Below are positions 47,616 through 58,346 of a DNA stretch of 64,000 bases, piece after piece. The translations under genes were made by a program, and so were the position numbers. Source of the stretch: Pseudomonadota bacterium (GTDB lineage: Bacteria > Pseudomonadota > Gammaproteobacteria > Burkholderiales > Burkholderiaceae_C); NCBI GenBank assembly GCA_029780695.1, contig JAKOYD010000041.1:20153-84152 (forward strand). The letters are read 5' to 3'. The notes beneath the pieces were generated by a model. The model was given only the letters and a program-made list of their open reading frames with translations. It was not told the DNA's origin and did not search any database. Position 1 is the first letter of the stretch. The number at the start of each line of letters is the position of its first letter.

Positions 47616-48865
47616 TTTTCCACGTCGACTCGCAGCACGATGGCAATGGCCACCATGTTGGCCATGATGGCCGAGCCGCCGTAGCTCATGAAGGGCAGCG
47701 TCAGCCCCTTGGTGGGCAGCGCGCCCAGGTTGACGCCGATGTTGATGAAGGCCTGAAAGCCCAGCCACAGGCCGATGCCCTGCGCCACCAGGCCAGAGAA
47801 CACCCGATCCAGCGCAATCGCCTGGCGACCGATGTGCATGATGCGGCGCGTCAGCCACATAAAGAGGAAGATCACGCACAGCAGGCCGATCAGGCCGAAT
47901 TCCTCGCCGATCACGGCCAGCAGGAAGTCGGTGTGCGCTTCGGGCAGCCAGTGCAGCTTTTCGATGCTGCCGCCCAGGCCCACGCCGAAGATCTCGCCGC
48001 GGCCGATGGCGATCAGCGCGTGCGACAGCTGGTAGCCCTTGCCCAGCGCGTGTTCTTCGCTCCACGGGTCGAGGTACGCAAAGATGCGCTCGCGCCGCCA
48101 GGGCGACGCCCAGATGATGATCGCGAAGGCCACCACCAGCACCAGGGCGATGAGAAAGAACATGCGCGCGTTGACGCCACCCAGGAACAGGATGCCCATG
48201 GCGATGACGGCGATGACCATGAAGGCGCCCATGTCAGGCTGCGCCAGCAGCAGCGAGCCGACCACGCCCACCGCCACGCCCATCGGCAGCACGGCGCGGA
48301 AGAAGCGCTCCTTCACCTCCATCTTGCGCACCATGTAGTCGCTGGCATACAGCAGCACGGCGATCTTGGCCAGTTCGGACGGCTGGAAGTTGATGGGGCC
48401 GAAGCCGATCCAGCGCCGCGCGCCGTTGACCACCGTGCCCACATGCGGAATCAGCACCGCAATCAGCAGCGCCAGCGACGTCACGAACAGCCACGGCGCG
48501 GCCTTTTCCCACCAGTCCATGCGCACCTGGAAGGCGATCAGCGCCGCCACGAAGGACAGCACGATCCACATGCCGTGGCGGAAGAAGAAATAGTTGGGCG
48601 AGTAGCGCGCAAAACGCGGGTTGTCGGGCAGCGCGATGCTGGCCGAATACACCATCACCAGGCCCCAGGCCAGCAGCGCCACGCAGACCCAGATCAGCGA
48701 CTGGTCGAACCCCAGCACGCGCGTGGGCGTGCTGGCCGTGCGCGCGTATTCCATGCCGCCGATGCGCACCGGCAGGTCGTTCACCGCGGCCTGCTTGCGC
48801 TGGCGCACGCGGCGCGGCTTCTTGGCGGGTGCGGCGTCGGGCAGGGTGTCGGCGGCGGCATTCAT
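47585..48865 (-). CDS. ftsW: Peptidoglycan glycosyltransferase FtsW
   Basis: This 426-residue SEDS protein polymerises septal glycan with FtsI. It has about ten membrane helices, [59 protein letters not shown] and [19 protein letters not shown] basic cytoplasmic N-terminus precedes helix 1. ATG 48865 overlaps the murD stop by 4 bp. Its last codons (RRLMHGGRA) lie in the duplicated junction. Confidence 0.96.
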   Translation of the reverse strand: MNAAADTLPDAAPAKKPRRVRQRKQAAVNDLPVRIGGMEYARTASTPTRVLGFDQSLIWVCVALLAWGLVMVYSASIALPDNPRFARYSPNYFFFRHGMWIVLSFVAALIAFQVRMDWWEKAAPWLFVTSLALLIAVLIPHVGTVVNGARRWIGFGPINFQPSELAKIAVLLYASDYMVRKMEVKERFFRAVLPMGVAVGVVGSLLLAQPDMGAFMVIAVIAMGILFLGGVNARMFFLIALVLVVAFAIIIWASPWRRERIFAYLDPWSEEHALGKGYQLSHALIAIGRGEIFGVGLGGSIEKLHWLPEAHTDFLLAVIGEEFGLIGLLCVIFLFMWLTRRIMHIGRQAIALDRVFSGLVAQGIGLWLGFQAFINIGVNLGALPTKGLTLPFMSYGGSAIMANMVAIAIVLRVDVENRRLMHGGRA

Positions 48866-50385
48866 GCCAGCACCTCCAGGTCGGTGCCGGCCGCCAGGGC
48901 CAGCTCGCGCACGGCCGCGTGGAAGGCCGCGGCGCGTTCGCTGTAGTTCTTGTACATGTCCAGGCTGGCGCAAGCGGGCGACAGCAGCACGGCGTCGCCC
49001 GCGTGGGCGCGGCCGCGCGCCTGCGCCACGGCGTCGATCATGTCGGTGGCGTCGAGCAGCGGCACGCCCGTGCCTTCAAGCGCGGCGCGCACCTGCGGCG
49101 CGTCGCGGCCAATCAGCACCGCCGCGCGCACGAAGCGCGACACCGGCGCCGCCAGCGGCGAAAAGTCCTGACCCTTGCCGTCGCCGCCCAGGATGACGAC
49201 CAGCTTGCGGTCCGCGCCCAGGCCTTCCAGCGCGGCCACGGTGGCGCCCACGTTGGTGCCCTTGCTGTCGTCGAAGTACTCGACACCGTCCAGCAGGCCG
49301 ATCGATTCGACGCGGTGCGGCTCGCCGCGGTATTCGCGCAGGCCGTACAGCATTGGCCCCAGCGCGCAGCCGATGCGCGTGGCCAGCGCCAGCGCGGCCA
49401 GCGCGTTGGCGGCGTTGTGGCGGCCGCGGATGCGCAGCGCGTCGGCCGGCATCAGGCGCTGGATGTGCAGCTCTTGCTCGGCGTCCTTGCGGCGGCGCTG
49501 GGTTTCATCGGCCTCCTGCGCGCGCACCAGCCAGGCCATGCCGCCAACGGTTTCGAGCCCGAAGTCGCCGGGCGCGGACGGCATGTCGGTGCCGAAGGTC
49601 ACGACCGCGCGCGGCGCGGGCTTGGGGCCTTTCGCGCCCTTGGCCGGCTCGGCCGGCCGCATCGCCATCACGTAGGCGTCGTTGCGGTTCAGCACCATCG
49701 CGCCGTGGCGGCCGAACACGCGCGCCTTGGCCGCTGCGTAGGCCTGCATGTCGCCATGCCAGTCCAGGTGGTCCTGCGTCAGGTTGAGCACGGTGGCGGC
49801 GTCGGGCTCGAAGCCCTCGGACGCCTCGAGCTGGAAGCTGGACAGCTCCAGCACCCACACGTCGGGCAGGTCCTGGTAGTGCAGGCGCACCTGCAGCGTG
49901 TCCAGCAGCGACGGGCCGATGTTGCCGGCCACCACCACCGACCGACCGGCGCGCTGCACCAGTTGCCCGGTCAGCGCGGTCACCGTGGTTTTGCCGTTGG
50001 TGCCCGTAATGGCCAGCACCGCAGGCTGGTAGCCGTCACTTTGCTTCAAATTCAATAGCGCCCGGGTGAACAGGTCGAGTTCGCCGCGCACCGGCAGACC
50101 GCGCGCGCGCGCCGAGTCCACCACACCGGCAATGACGGCGGGGGCGAGGCCCGGGCTGCGGTACACGGCGCACAGGCCGGCATCGTCGACCAGCGCAGCG
50201 CTCATCGGGCCGTGCACGAAGTGGGCCTGCGGCACCTGTTCGCGCAGCGCGGCCCGTTGCGGCGGCGCCTCGCGCGTGTCGGCCACGGTGACGCGCGCGC
50301 CCTGCCCCGCGCACCAGCGCGCCATGGCCAGGCCCGACAGGCCCAGGCCCAGCACCAGCACGTGACGGTCTTGGGGCATCGTCAT
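48862..50385 (-). CDS. murD: UDP-N-acetylmuramoylalanine--D-glutamate ligase
   Basis: This 507-residue Mur ligase adds D-Glu. It has [17 protein letters not shown], the ATP loop [29 protein letters not shown] and the C-terminal [18 protein letters not shown]. It is somewhat longer than usual because of an inserted loop in the central domain ([16 protein letters not shown] and [15 protein letters not shown]). A trace of the dispersed repeat (CAAATTCAATAGCGC) lies near 50047-50061. Start ATG 50385 is 4 bp after the mraY stop. Confidence 0.97.
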   Translation of the reverse strand: MTMPQDRHVLVLGLGLSGLAMARWCAGQGARVTVADTREAPPQRAALREQVPQAHFVHGPMSAALVDDAGLCAVYRSPGLAPAVIAGVVDSARARGLPVRGELDLFTRALLNLKQSDGYQPAVLAITGTNGKTTVTALTGQLVQRAGRSVVVAGNIGPSLLDTLQVRLHYQDLPDVWVLELSSFQLEASEGFEPDAATVLNLTQDHLDWHGDMQAYAAAKARVFGRHGAMVLNRNDAYVMAMRPAEPAKGAKGPKPAPRAVVTFGTDMPSAPGDFGLETVGGMAWLVRAQEADETQRRRKDAEQELHIQRLMPADALRIRGRHNAANALAALALATRIGCALGPMLYGLREYRGEPHRVESIGLLDGVEYFDDSKGTNVGATVAALEGLGADRKLVVILGGDGKGQDFSPLAAPVSRFVRAAVLIGRDAPQVRAALEGTGVPLLDATDMIDAVAQARGRAHAGDAVLLSPACASLDMYKNYSERAAAFHAAVRELALAAGTDLEVLA

Positions 50386-50389
50386 GGCG

Positions 50390-51568
50390 CTATCTCAGTT
50401 TCAGCGAAGACAGACCCACCAGGCACAGCAGCATGGTGATGATCCAGAAACGCACCACGACCTGGGTCTCGGCCCAGCCGTTCTTTTCGAAGTGGTGGTG
50501 CAGCGGCGCCATCTTGAGCAGGCGGCGGCCCTGGCCGTAGCGGCGCTTGGTGTACTTGAACCACGTCACCTGCAGCATGACGGACAGCGCCTCGACCACG
50601 AAGATGCCGCCCATGATGGCCAGCACGATTTCCTGGCGCACGATGACCGCTATGGTTCCGAGAGCGCCGCCCAGCGCCAGCGCGCCCACGTCGCCCATGA
50701 ACACCTGCGCCGGGTGGGCGTTGAACCACAAGAATGCCAGCCCCGCGCCCGCCATGGCCGCGCAGAAGATCAGCAGTTCGCCCGTGCCCGGAATGTGCGG
50801 GAACAGCAGGTACTTCGAATACACCGAGCTGCCCGTGACATAGGCAAAGATGCCCAGCGCCGAGCCGACCATGATGACCGGCATGATGGCCAGGCCGTCC
50901 AGCCCGTCGGTCAGGTTGACGGCGTTGCTGGCGCCCACGATGACCAGGTAGCTGAGGATCACGAAGCCGATGACGCCCAGCGGGTACGAAATCTCCTTGA
51001 AGAACGGCACCAGCAGGCCCGCGGCGTGCGGCAGGTCGATGGTGAAGCCCGACGACACCCAGTTGACGAACAGCTCCCACACCTTGGCGTTGGAGCTTTC
51101 GGAGATGCTGAACACCAGATAAAGCGCGGCGACCAGGCCGATGACCGACTGCCAGAAGTACTTTTCGCGCGAACGCATGCCTTCCGGGTCCTTGTTGACC
51201 ACCTTGCGCCAGTCGTCCGCCCAGCCGATGGCGCCAAAGCCGAAGGTGACGATCATCACGATCCAGACGAAGCGGTTGGACCAGTCGAACCACAGCAGGG
51301 TCGAGATGGCAATCGACAGCAGGATCAGCACGCCGCCCATGGTGGGCGTGCCGCTTTTGCTGAGGTGCGTTTCCATGGCGTAGCCGCGCACTGGCTGGCC
51401 GATTTTCAGCTCGGTCAGCTTGCGGATCACCCACGGCCCGAACGCGATGCCGATGACCAGCGCCGTCATGGCCGCCATCACGGCGCGGAAGGTGAGGTAT
51501 TGAAAGACGCGAAAGAAGCCGAATTCCGGCGACAGCGCCTGCAACCAGGTGGCCAGGCTAAGCAGCAT
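50390..51568 (-). CDS. mraY: Phospho-N-acetylmuramoyl-pentapeptide transferase
   Basis: This 392-residue, ten-helix membrane enzyme transfers phospho-MurNAc-pentapeptide to undecaprenyl phosphate, making lipid I. Conserved blocks: [26 protein letters not shown] with the catalytic Asp pair, [13 protein letters not shown], and the HHHFE loop near the end ([13 protein letters not shown]). Its start lies 11 bp inside the end of murF. Confidence 0.98.
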   Translation of the reverse strand: MLLSLATWLQALSPEFGFFRVFQYLTFRAVMAAMTALVIGIAFGPWVIRKLTELKIGQPVRGYAMETHLSKSGTPTMGGVLILLSIAISTLLWFDWSNRFVWIVMIVTFGFGAIGWADDWRKVVNKDPEGMRSREKYFWQSVIGLVAALYLVFSISESSNAKVWELFVNWVSSGFTIDLPHAAGLLVPFFKEISYPLGVIGFVILSYLVIVGASNAVNLTDGLDGLAIMPVIMVGSALGIFAYVTGSSVYSKYLLFPHIPGTGELLIFCAAMAGAGLAFLWFNAHPAQVFMGDVGALALGGALGTIAVIVRQEIVLAIMGGIFVVEALSVMLQVTWFKYTKRRYGQGRRLLKMAPLHHHFEKNGWAETQVVVRFWIITMLLCLVGLSSLKLR

Positions 51569-52976
51569 GGTGGCCCTCCGTCGCGACGCGTTCAGGCGCG
51601 GTCAGCGCCTCCACCACCTGTTCCATGCGCATGAAGCGCGATCCTTTCACGGCAATGGCCGCACATTGCGGCAGATGGGTGCGCACGGCATCGACCAGCG
51701 ATGCCATGTCGTCGAAATGCCGGCCGCCGCCAAACGCCATGGCGGCGTGGATGGCCAGCGGCCCGTGCGCCAGCAGGCGCTGCACGCCGCACTCGCGCGC
51801 GTAAGCGCCGACTTCGGCATGAAACGCCGGCCCCTGGTCGCCCACCTCGCCCATGTCGCCCAGCACCAGCACGCGCGGGCTTGGCAGCTCGGCCAATACG
51901 TCGATGATGGCGCGCACCGAATCGGGGTTGGCGTTGTAGGTGTCGTCGACCAGCGTGATGGCGCGGCCACGGTGCTTGAGTACCAGCGTGCGCGAACGGC
52001 CCTTGACCGGCCGGAAGGCGCTCAGCCCCTGCGCGATGGCCGCGGCCGGCGCGCCCGCCGCCTGGGCGCAGGCCAGCGCCGCCAAGGCGTTGCGCACGTT
52101 GTGGCGGCCCGCCACGTGAAGTTCAAATTCGATAGCGCCTTGCGTCGTCTGGGCGCGCGCCCGCCAGTGATCCAGCCGCCAATCGGCGCGTGCCTCGGCG
52201 ACGTCGGCGCCCTGCTCGGCCGCGCCGAAGGTGACGACGCGGCGCTCACCGGCCAGCGCCATCCAGACCGGCGGGTAGGCATCGCCCGCGGGCAGCACGG
52301 CCGTGCCGTCGGCCGGCAGCGCCGTCCGCACGGCGCCGTTCTCGCGCGCCACGGCTTCGACGCTGGCCAGGAATTCCTGGTGCTCGCGCTGCGCGTTGTT
52401 GACCAGCGCCACCGTGGGCGCGGCGATGGCGGCCAGTTGCGCGATCTCTCCGGGGTGGTTCATGCCCAGTTCGACCACCGCCACGCGATGCTCGGGCCGC
52501 AGGCGCAGCAGCGTCAGCGGCAGGCCGATGTCGTTGTTGAAGTTGCCCTGCGTGGCCAAGGCCGCATCGCCCTGCCAGGCGTGCAGGATGGACGCGATCA
52601 TCTGCGTCACGGTGGTCTTGCCGTTGCTGCCGGTCACGGCGATCAGCGGCCCTGTGTGGCGCTGGCGCCAGCGGTGGGCCAGCTCGCCCAGCGCCCGCTT
52701 GGCGTCGGGCACCAGCACGCCTGGCAGGCCCGATGCCGACAGCGGCGCGGCGGCGGCTTCGTCGCACAGCGCGGCGACGGCGCCCTGCGCGGCCGCTTCA
52801 GGCAGAAACGCGGCGGCGTCGAAGCGCTCGCCCTTCAGCGCCACGAACAGGTCGCCCGGGCGCAGGCTGCGCGTGTCGCTGTGCACGCGCGCGCAGCGCA
52901 CGGCGCCGTCGCCCACCAGCCGCGCACCGCCCAGCCAACGCGCCACGTCACCCAGCTGCAGATTCATGTCGCTCAC
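51558..52976 (-). CDS. murF: UDP-N-acetylmuramoyl-tripeptide--D-alanyl-D-alanine ligase
   Basis: This 472-residue Mur ligase adds D-Ala-D-Ala. It has [20 protein letters not shown], the ATP loop [16 protein letters not shown] and [20 protein letters not shown] 52976 is preferred: it overlaps the murE stop (GTGA) and has GGAGG seven bases upstream; ATG 52967 is the alternative, three codons in. A trace of the dispersed repeat (CAAATTCGATAGCGCC) lies near 52123-52138. Confidence 0.95.
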   Translation of the reverse strand: MSDMNLQLGDVARWLGGARLVGDGAVRCARVHSDTRSLRPGDLFVALKGERFDAAAFLPEAAAQGAVAALCDEAAAAPLSASGLPGVLVPDAKRALGELAHRWRQRHTGPLIAVTGSNGKTTVTQMIASILHAWQGDAALATQGNFNNDIGLPLTLLRLRPEHRVAVVELGMNHPGEIAQLAAIAAPTVALVNNAQREHQEFLASVEAVARENGAVRTALPADGTAVLPAGDAYPPVWMALAGERRVVTFGAAEQGADVAEARADWRLDHWRARAQTTQGAIEFELHVAGRHNVRNALAALACAQAAGAPAAAIAQGLSAFRPVKGRSRTLVLKHRGRAITLVDDTYNANPDSVRAIIDVLAELPSPRVLVLGDMGEVGDQGPAFHAEVGAYARECGVQRLLAHGPLAIHAAMAFGGGRHFDDMASLVDAVRTHLPQCAAIAVKGSRFMRMEQVVEALTAPERVATEGHHAA

Positions 52977-54469
52977 GTGCAGGCCTCCCCGGTTCTTTGC
53001 TGCAAGGCCTGCCGCGCCACGGCCTGGTCCGAAAACGGCAGGCGCTGGCCGCGCACTTCCTGATAGTCCTCGTGTCCCTTGCCGGCGATCAGCACCACAT
53101 CGGCCGCGCGGGCGTCGGCCAGGCTGCGTGCAATGGCGGCGGCCCGGTCCAGTTCGATCAGCACGTCCTGCGGCCGGCGCACGCCGGCGCGCATGGCGTC
53201 GACGATGGCGTCGGGCGCTTCGTCGCGCGGGTTGTCGCTGGTCAGCACCACGCGGTCGGCACCGCTTTCGGCCGCGGCGGCCATCAGCGGGCGCTTGCCG
53301 GCGTCGCGGTTGCCGCCGCAGCCCAGCACGCACCACAGGCGTCCGCCGCGCTGCGCCGCCAGCGGGCGCAGCGCGTGCAAGGCCTTCTCGACCGCATCGG
53401 GCGTGTGGGCGTAGTCCACCACGGCCAGCGGCGCGCCGGGCACGTCAATGCGCTCCATGCGGCCCGGCACGGGGGGCAGGTCAATGCACGCGGCCACCGC
53501 GTCGGCCAGCGGCACGCCCAGCGCGCGCAGCGCGCCCAGCACCGCCATCAGGTTGTCGATGTTGTAGTCGCCTACCAGCGTGGTGGGCAGCGGCAGGGCG
53601 GCGGCGCCTTCGCGCACCGTCCAGTGCAGGCCGCCGTCGCCGTAGCCGATGTCGACCGCCTGCAGGCGGGCCGACTGCCGGCGCGACACAGTCCACACGT
53701 CCAACCCGCGCGCGCAGGCCTGGTCGACCAGCCACGCGCCGCGCGGATCGTCGACGTTGACCACGGCCGCCTGCAGGCCGGGCCAGTCGAACAGCTCGGC
53801 CTTGGCGGCCCAGTACGCGTCCATGCTGCCGTGGTAGTCCAGATGGTCCTGGGTGAAATTGGTGAACACGGCGACGCGGATCGCCGTGCCGTCGAGCCGG
53901 CGCTCGGCAATGCCGATGGACGAGGCCTCGATGGCGCAGGAGCGCACGCCGGCGTCGACCAAGTCGCGGAAGCAGCGCTGCAGCAGCACCGGGTCGGGCG
54001 TGGTCATGCCGGTGCTGTCCAGCGCGGGCGGTAAGCCCACGCCCAAAGTACCCACCAGCCCGCACGGAGCAAGCGCAGAAAGCTCTTTTTTGGATAGCGC
54101 CCAGGCCAGCCACCAGGCCGTGGAAGTCTTGCCGTTGGTGCCGGTGATGGCCACCACGTTGAGCGCGCGCGACGGCGACTGGTAATAGGCGTCGGCCACC
54201 AGCCCGGTGCCCGCTTTCAGGCCAGCGTAGGCGGCCACCGTGGGCTGGTCGAAGCCGAAGGCCTGCGCGCCGTCCTGCTCGACCAGGCAGGCACTGGCGC
54301 CCTGGGCCAGCGCGGCACCCACGAAGCGGCGCCCATCGGTCGCCGCGCCCGGCCACGCGATGAAGCCGTCACCCGGCGCCACGCGGCGGCTGTCGGTGTG
54401 CAGCGTGCCGGTGACGCGCTCGCGCAGCCAGCGTGCGGCGTCCTGCGGGGTGTGCACCGACGTCAGCAT
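52973..54469 (-). CDS. murE: UDP-MurNAc-L-Ala-D-Glu--2,6-diaminopimelate ligase
   Basis: This 498-residue Mur ligase adds meso-diaminopimelate, as shown by the DNPR signature in LTSDNPRDEAPD. It has HTDSRRVAPGDGFIAWPG, the ATP loop [13 protein letters not shown] and FTNFTQDHLDYHGSMDAYWA. ATG 54469 (MLTSVHTPQD) is the start; the open frame to 54796 is not coding. It is separated from ftsI by 112 bp holding a palindromic repeat. A possible repeat trace (CTCTTTTTTGGATAGCGC) lies near 54082-54099. Confidence 0.96.
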   Translation of the reverse strand: MLTSVHTPQDAARWLRERVTGTLHTDSRRVAPGDGFIAWPGAATDGRRFVGAALAQGASACLVEQDGAQAFGFDQPTVAAYAGLKAGTGLVADAYYQSPSRALNVVAITGTNGKTSTAWWLAWALSKKELSALAPCGLVGTLGVGLPPALDSTGMTTPDPVLLQRCFRDLVDAGVRSCAIEASSIGIAERRLDGTAIRVAVFTNFTQDHLDYHGSMDAYWAAKAELFDWPGLQAAVVNVDDPRGAWLVDQACARGLDVWTVSRRQSARLQAVDIGYGDGGLHWTVREGAAALPLPTTLVGDYNIDNLMAVLGALRALGVPLADAVAACIDLPPVPGRMERIDVPGAPLAVVDYAHTPDAVEKALHALRPLAAQRGGRLWCVLGCGGNRDAGKRPLMAAAAESGADRVVLTSDNPRDEAPDAIVDAMRAGVRRPQDVLIELDRAAAIARSLADARAADVVLIAGKGHEDYQEVRGQRLPFSDQAVARQALQQRTGEACT

Positions 54470-54482
54470 GTATGCACTCCAC

Positions 54483-54580
54483 AGGCCGCGGAGCAGGCCG
54501 TGCGGGAACGCCGCGGAACGGGCTTGGCCCGGCCACGGGCGTTGTCCCCCCGGGGGGAAGGCGCGAAGCGAGTCAGGGGA
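54483..54580. repeat. GC-rich palindromic repeat (ftsI-murE gap)
   Basis: AGGCCGCGGAGCAGGCCGTG, GGAACGGGCTTGGCCCGGCC, GTTGTCCCCCCGGGGGGAAG and GCGCGAAGCGAGTCAGGGGA match the copies at 41871 and 60462 almost throughout. It fills the gap between the ftsI stop and the murE start. Confidence 0.85.
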
Positions 54581-54581
54581 G

Positions 54582-56318
54582 TCAAAACGACTCCTCCACC
54601 TGCTCGGCCACGATGGCTGGCTTGACGGCCATGTCGGGCTGCACGCCCATGATGCGCAGCGTCTGCTGCACCACTTCGCTGAACACCGGCGCCGCCACGG
54701 TGCCGCCGTAATAGGTGCCGTTGCTCGGCTCGTCCACCATGACGGCGACGATGATGCGCGGCTGCTCGATGGGCGCCATGCCGGTGAACCAGGCACGGTA
54801 CTTGTTGCTGGCGTAGCCTTTGCCCTGCTGCTTGCGCGCGGTGCCGGACTTGCCGCCGACCGAATAGCCCACGGTCTGCGCGCGCTGGCCGGTGCCGCCG
54901 GGGCCGGCGGCCATTTCGAGCATCTTGCGCACGGCGCGCGCGTTCTTGTCGGAAAACACCCGCACGCCTTCGACCACCGTGCCCTCGGGCGCCTTGACCA
55001 GCGTGGCCGGAATCACGCGGCCGTCGTGCGAGAAGGCGGTGTACGAATGCGCCATCTGGAACAGCGAGGCCGACAGGCCGTAGCCGTAAGCCATGGTGGC
55101 CTGCTCCACGGGGCGCCAGTTCTTCCAGTGGCGCACGCGGCCCACCGCCGCGCCGGGGAAGGCCAGATCAGGCTTGCGGCCGTAGCCCAGCGATGCATAG
55201 GTTTCCCACATCTGCTGCGCCGACAGCCGCTGCGCGATCTTCAGCGAGCCGACGTTGCTGGACTTCTGCACCACGCCTTCCACCGTCAGCGTGCCGTAGT
55301 TGTGCGTGTCGCGGATGGTGAACTTGTCGAGCTGGTAGCTGCCGGGCGCGGTGGCAATCAACGTCTGCGGCGTCACCTTGCCAGCCTCCAGCGCCATGGC
55401 GACGGTGATCGGCTTCATGGTCGAGCCGGGCTCGAAGGTGTCGGTGAGCGCGATGTTGCGCAGCTGCGCGCCGGTCAGCTTGCTGCGGTTGTCGGGCGAA
55501 TAGCTGGGGTAGTTGGCCAGCGCCAAGACCTCGCCGGTCTGCGCGTCCAGCACGACCACACTGCCGGACTTGGCCTTGTGCTCGGTCACGGCGTCGCGCA
55601 GCTTCTGGTAGGCGAAGAACTGCACCTTGGAGTCGATGGACAGCTGCACGTCCTGGCCGTCGACTGGCGGCACTTCGTCGCCCACCGCCTCGACCACGCG
55701 GCCCAGGCGGTCCTTGATGACGCGGCGCGAACCGGCACGGCCGGCCAGGCGCTTTTCGAACGACAGTTCGGCGCCTTCCTGGCCATGGTTTTCGACGTTG
55801 GCAAAGCCCACCACGTGCGCGGCGGCTTCGCCTTCGGGGTACTTGCGCTTGTATTCCTTGCGCTGGTAGATGCCGGCGATCTTCAGCTCGGCGATTTGCT
55901 TGGCCACAGGCTCGTCCACCTGGCGCTTGAGCCAGACGAAGGTCTTGTCCTCGTCGCTGAGCCGCTTGTTCAGCTCGGCCAGCGGCATGCCCAGCAGCTT
56001 GGCCAGCTGCTGCAGCTTGGCGGGATTGCGCTCGACGTCTTCGGGAATCGCCCAGATGCTGGGCGCCACCACGCTGGACGCCAGCAGCAGGCCGTTGCGG
56101 TCGAAGATGCGGCCGCGGCTGGCGGGCATTTCCAGCGTGCGGGCAAAGCGCACCTCGCCCTGGCGCTGGAAGAAATCGTTGCCGAACACCTGCACATACG
56201 CCGCGCGGCCGATCAGCACGATGAAGGCCAGCGCCAGCATGGCGACGATGAACTTGCTGCGCCACACCGGCGTCTTGGCCGCCAGCAACGGGCTGGAGGT
56301 GTAGCGGATGTCCCTCAC
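54582..56318 (-). CDS. ftsI: Septal peptidoglycan transpeptidase (PBP3)
   Basis: This 578-residue class B penicillin-binding protein has an N-terminal membrane helix (FIVAMLALAFIVLIGRAAYV), a dimerisation/pedestal domain and a transpeptidase domain with the active serine in FEPGSTMKPITV, the SSN motif (VVQKSSNVGSL) and KSG (GGKSGTARK). It cross-links septal peptidoglycan with FtsW. Its ATG overlaps the ftsL stop by 4 bp. Confidence 0.97.
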   Translation of the reverse strand: MRDIRYTSSPLLAAKTPVWRSKFIVAMLALAFIVLIGRAAYVQVFGNDFFQRQGEVRFARTLEMPASRGRIFDRNGLLLASSVVAPSIWAIPEDVERNPAKLQQLAKLLGMPLAELNKRLSDEDKTFVWLKRQVDEPVAKQIAELKIAGIYQRKEYKRKYPEGEAAAHVVGFANVENHGQEGAELSFEKRLAGRAGSRRVIKDRLGRVVEAVGDEVPPVDGQDVQLSIDSKVQFFAYQKLRDAVTEHKAKSGSVVVLDAQTGEVLALANYPSYSPDNRSKLTGAQLRNIALTDTFEPGSTMKPITVAMALEAGKVTPQTLIATAPGSYQLDKFTIRDTHNYGTLTVEGVVQKSSNVGSLKIAQRLSAQQMWETYASLGYGRKPDLAFPGAAVGRVRHWKNWRPVEQATMAYGYGLSASLFQMAHSYTAFSHDGRVIPATLVKAPEGTVVEGVRVFSDKNARAVRKMLEMAAGPGGTGQRAQTVGYSVGGKSGTARKQQGKGYASNKYRAWFTGMAPIEQPRIIVAVMVDEPSNGTYYGGTVAAPVFSEVVQQTLRIMGVQPDMAVKPAIVAEQVEESF

Positions 56319-56641
56319 CGGCGTGCTCCCTGCTGCGCGGGCGACGCGGCGGCCACGGGCGCGGACGGCGCCATGGCGGCGGCCGAGGTGACGTATTCGG
56401 TGACGGCCGGCGTCACCGTGCGCATGGCCAGCTTGTCCTTGGCCAGCTTCTCGACGCGCAGCGAGGTGGCCTCGGCGCGCTTTTCGACTTCCAGCCGGCC
56501 GCGTTCGATTTCCAGGCGGCGCGCTTCGGCGGTGGCGCGGTCCAGCTCGGTGAACAGGCGGCGCGAGTCGTACTGCACGCGCACCAGGTACAGCGCCGAC
56601 ACCATGACGGCGGCCAGCAGCACGATGGACAGGCGCGTCAT
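56315..56641 (-). CDS. ftsL: Cell division protein FtsL
   Basis: This 108-residue bitopic protein has a membrane helix ([20 protein letters not shown]) and a coiled coil ([20 protein letters not shown]), the usual FtsL layout that pairs with FtsB and FtsQ. It has an alanine/proline-rich tail. It overlaps rsmH upstream and ftsI downstream by 4 bp each. Confidence 0.93.
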   Translation of the reverse strand: MTRLSIVLLAAVMVSALYLVRVQYDSRRLFTELDRATAEARRLEIERGRLEVEKRAEATSLRVEKLAKDKLAMRTVTPAVTEYVTSAAAMAPSAPVAAASPAQQGARR

Positions 56642-57552
56642 GCCGGCGCCTCCGTGCGCTCGGCCACGCGCATCACGGCGCTGCGCGCGCGCGGGTTGGC
56701 CGCCACTTCGGCCGCGCTGGCGCGCACGCGGCCCAGCGCACGCAGCAAGGTCGGCGGCGGCTCGGCAAAAGGCGCGCGGCGGTCCACCACCGCCTTGGAA
56801 TGGCGGGCGATGAACTGCTTGACGATGCGGTCTTCCAGCGAATGGAAGCTGATCACCACGAGCCGGCCTCCGGGTTGCAGCACATGCAGGCTGGCCTTCA
56901 GCGCCTGTTCGAGCTCTTCAAGCTCGGCGTTGACGAAAATCCGAACAGCCTGAAATGTGCGCGTTGCAGGGTTCTGGCCCGGCTCGCGGGTTTTGACCGC
57001 GCCAGCCACGAGTTCGGCCAGTTCAAGGGTGGTTGCAACAGGGCCCCGTTCCTGTCGGCGCGACACAATCGCCTTTGCAATGGGGCCAGCAAACCGTTCT
57101 TCGCCGTAGTCACGAATCACCTCCGCGATCTGCCTTTGATCGGCCACCGCCAGCCAGTCGGCCGCGCTCTGGCCGCGCGTGGGGTCCATGCGCATGTCCA
57201 GCGGGCCGTCGGCACGAAAAGAAAAACCCCGCGCGGGGTTGTCGATCTGCGGCGAGCTGATCCCCAGGTCCATCAGGACGCCGTTCACGCTGCCCGCCGC
57301 CAGTTCGCCCAGCGCCGCAAAGCCCTGGTGCCGAATGGAAAAACGCGCATCGGCGATGCGCGCGGCCTCGGCCAACGCCTCCGGGTCCTTGTCGTAGGCC
57401 AGTAGTTGTCCGGCCGGTGCCAGCCGCTGCAGGATGACGCGCGCGTGCCCACCCCGGCCGAACGTGGCGTCCACGTAGCGACCCTGAGGGTCCGTGACCA
57501 AGGCGTCGACCGCCTCGCTCAACAGGACCGTGGTGTGTGACCATGCGCTCAC
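56638..57552 (-). CDS. rsmH: 16S rRNA (cytosine(1402)-N(4))-methyltransferase
   Basis: This 304-residue SAM-dependent enzyme (MraW) methylates C1402 of 16S rRNA. It has [14 protein letters not shown], the SAM motif [34 protein letters not shown] and [18 protein letters not shown] 57552 is chosen from family alignment; AGGAGG lies only two bases before it, which is unusually close. It begins 11 bp after the mraZ stop. Confidence 0.95.
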   Translation of the reverse strand: MSAWSHTTVLLSEAVDALVTDPQGRYVDATFGRGGHARVILQRLAPAGQLLAYDKDPEALAEAARIADARFSIRHQGFAALGELAAGSVNGVLMDLGISSPQIDNPARGFSFRADGPLDMRMDPTRGQSAADWLAVADQRQIAEVIRDYGEERFAGPIAKAIVSRRQERGPVATTLELAELVAGAVKTREPGQNPATRTFQAVRIFVNAELEELEQALKASLHVLQPGGRLVVISFHSLEDRIVKQFIARHSKAVVDRRAPFAEPPPTLLRALGRVRASAAEVAANPRARSAVMRVAERTEAPA

Positions 57553-57563
57553 CGCCTCCTGCC

Positions 57564-57992
57564 TTAAAACACGAAGCCCTTGAACGACTCGGGCATGCCG
57601 GCCTGCTTGGCCTCGGCTTCCTTGGCCTCGTAGGTCGCCTTGTCCCACAACTCGAAGTGCGGCCCCATGCCCAGCAGCAGCACATCGCGCGTCAGCCCGG
57701 CGGCCTGGCGCAGTTCGGGCGACACCAGCGCGCGGCCGGTACCGTCCATGTCCACGTCCATGGCGCTGCCCATGAAGATGCGCTTCCACCACTGCGCGTC
57801 CATCGGAAGCTGGGCGATGCGCTCGCGGAATTTTTCCCATTCGGGGCGCGGAAACACCATCAGGCAGCCATCAGGATGCTTGGTGAGGGTGAGCTGACCA
57901 CCTGCCGTGGCCACGAGCACGTCGCGATACCGGGTGGGCACGGAAAGCCTCCCTTTTGCATCCAGACTCAGCGACGACGCCCCTTGAAACAC
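57564..57992 (-). CDS. mraZ: Transcriptional regulator MraZ
   Basis: This 142-residue protein has two AbrB-like domains ([20 protein letters not shown] and [18 protein letters not shown]). MraZ binds direct repeats before its own gene and represses the dcw operon. GTG 57992 gives the conserved (M)[14 protein letters not shown] start; the longer ORF to 58046 would run over the putative operator. It is the first gene of the cluster. Confidence 0.95.
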   Translation of the reverse strand: MFQGASSLSLDAKGRLSVPTRYRDVLVATAGGQLTLTKHPDGCLMVFPRPEWEKFRERIAQLPMDAQWWKRIFMGSAMDVDMDGTGRALVSPELRQAAGLTRDVLLLGMGPHFELWDKATYEAKEAEAKQAGMPESFKGFVF

Positions 57993-58030
57993 GCGAATTT
58001 CCCTGCTGTGAGTGCCCAAACACCGGGGAA

Positions 58031-58070
58031 TGGCACTTTCCCCCACTTAATTGCACTTTTTTGCACTGTA
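58031..58070 (-). promoter_or_regulatory. Putative MraZ operator, four boxes at 10-bp spacing
   Basis: On the minus strand four GTG boxes (complement CAC at 58034, 58044, 58054 and 58064) recur at exactly 10-bp intervals: AAAGTGCC, TTAAGTGGGG, AAAAGTGCAA and ACAGTGCAAA. Known MraZ sites are short direct repeats separated by 5 bp, giving the same 10-bp period. They lie 42-74 bp upstream of the mraZ GTG, over the likely core promoter. Confidence 0.75.
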
Positions 58071-58148
58071 GCAGGAATTGCTGGCCGCGCAACGGCGACC
58101 TACAAATTATTTCAATGAAATCAAGGGCTTAGCTGGGTTTTCCATCAG

Positions 58149-58157
58149 ATATCCACA
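58149..58157 (+). promoter_or_regulatory. DnaA-box-like 9-mer (one mismatch)
   Basis: ATATCCACA differs from the DnaA consensus TTATCCACA at one position. It faces the perfect box at 58218 from 60 bp away in the AT-rich stretch upstream of mraZ. Confidence 0.5.
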
Positions 58158-58217
58158 CCGAAATCTCTTTGAAATGAGCAACTTAGCGCATACATTAAAA
58201 GTAACGGCTTCGATGAT

Positions 58218-58226
58218 TGTGGATAA
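58218..58226 (-). promoter_or_regulatory. Perfect DnaA box
   Basis: TGTGGATAA is the complement of TTATCCACA, the consensus DnaA box. A single perfect 9-mer can occur by chance in 64 kb, but its place upstream of the dcw cluster beside a near-match is notable. Confidence 0.55.
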
Positions 58227-58285
58227 CCCCGATGGCGCAGCCTTGGCCCGCGACGTCGCGTGCGGAACGGGTCATCCGCGCTGAA

Positions 58286-58346
58286 TGATATCAATTTGAT
58301 AGCTATCTGCGCTTGTCCAGCAAGCGCAGAACGCCAAAACGATACC
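58286..58346 (-). repeat. Dispersed AGCTATCAAAAAT repeat, copy 11
   Basis: ATATCAATTTGATAGCTATC is followed by a perfect stem GCGCTTGTCCAGCAAGCGC and ACGCCAAAACGATACC. This is the best-preserved copy in the window and lies about 65 bp from the hslU stop, where it could form a terminator hairpin. Confidence 0.85.

Noticed and set aside
58080..58226. Chromosomal origin of replication
   Set aside because: Only two DnaA-like boxes are present, and no dnaA, dnaN, gidA or parAB genes are near.
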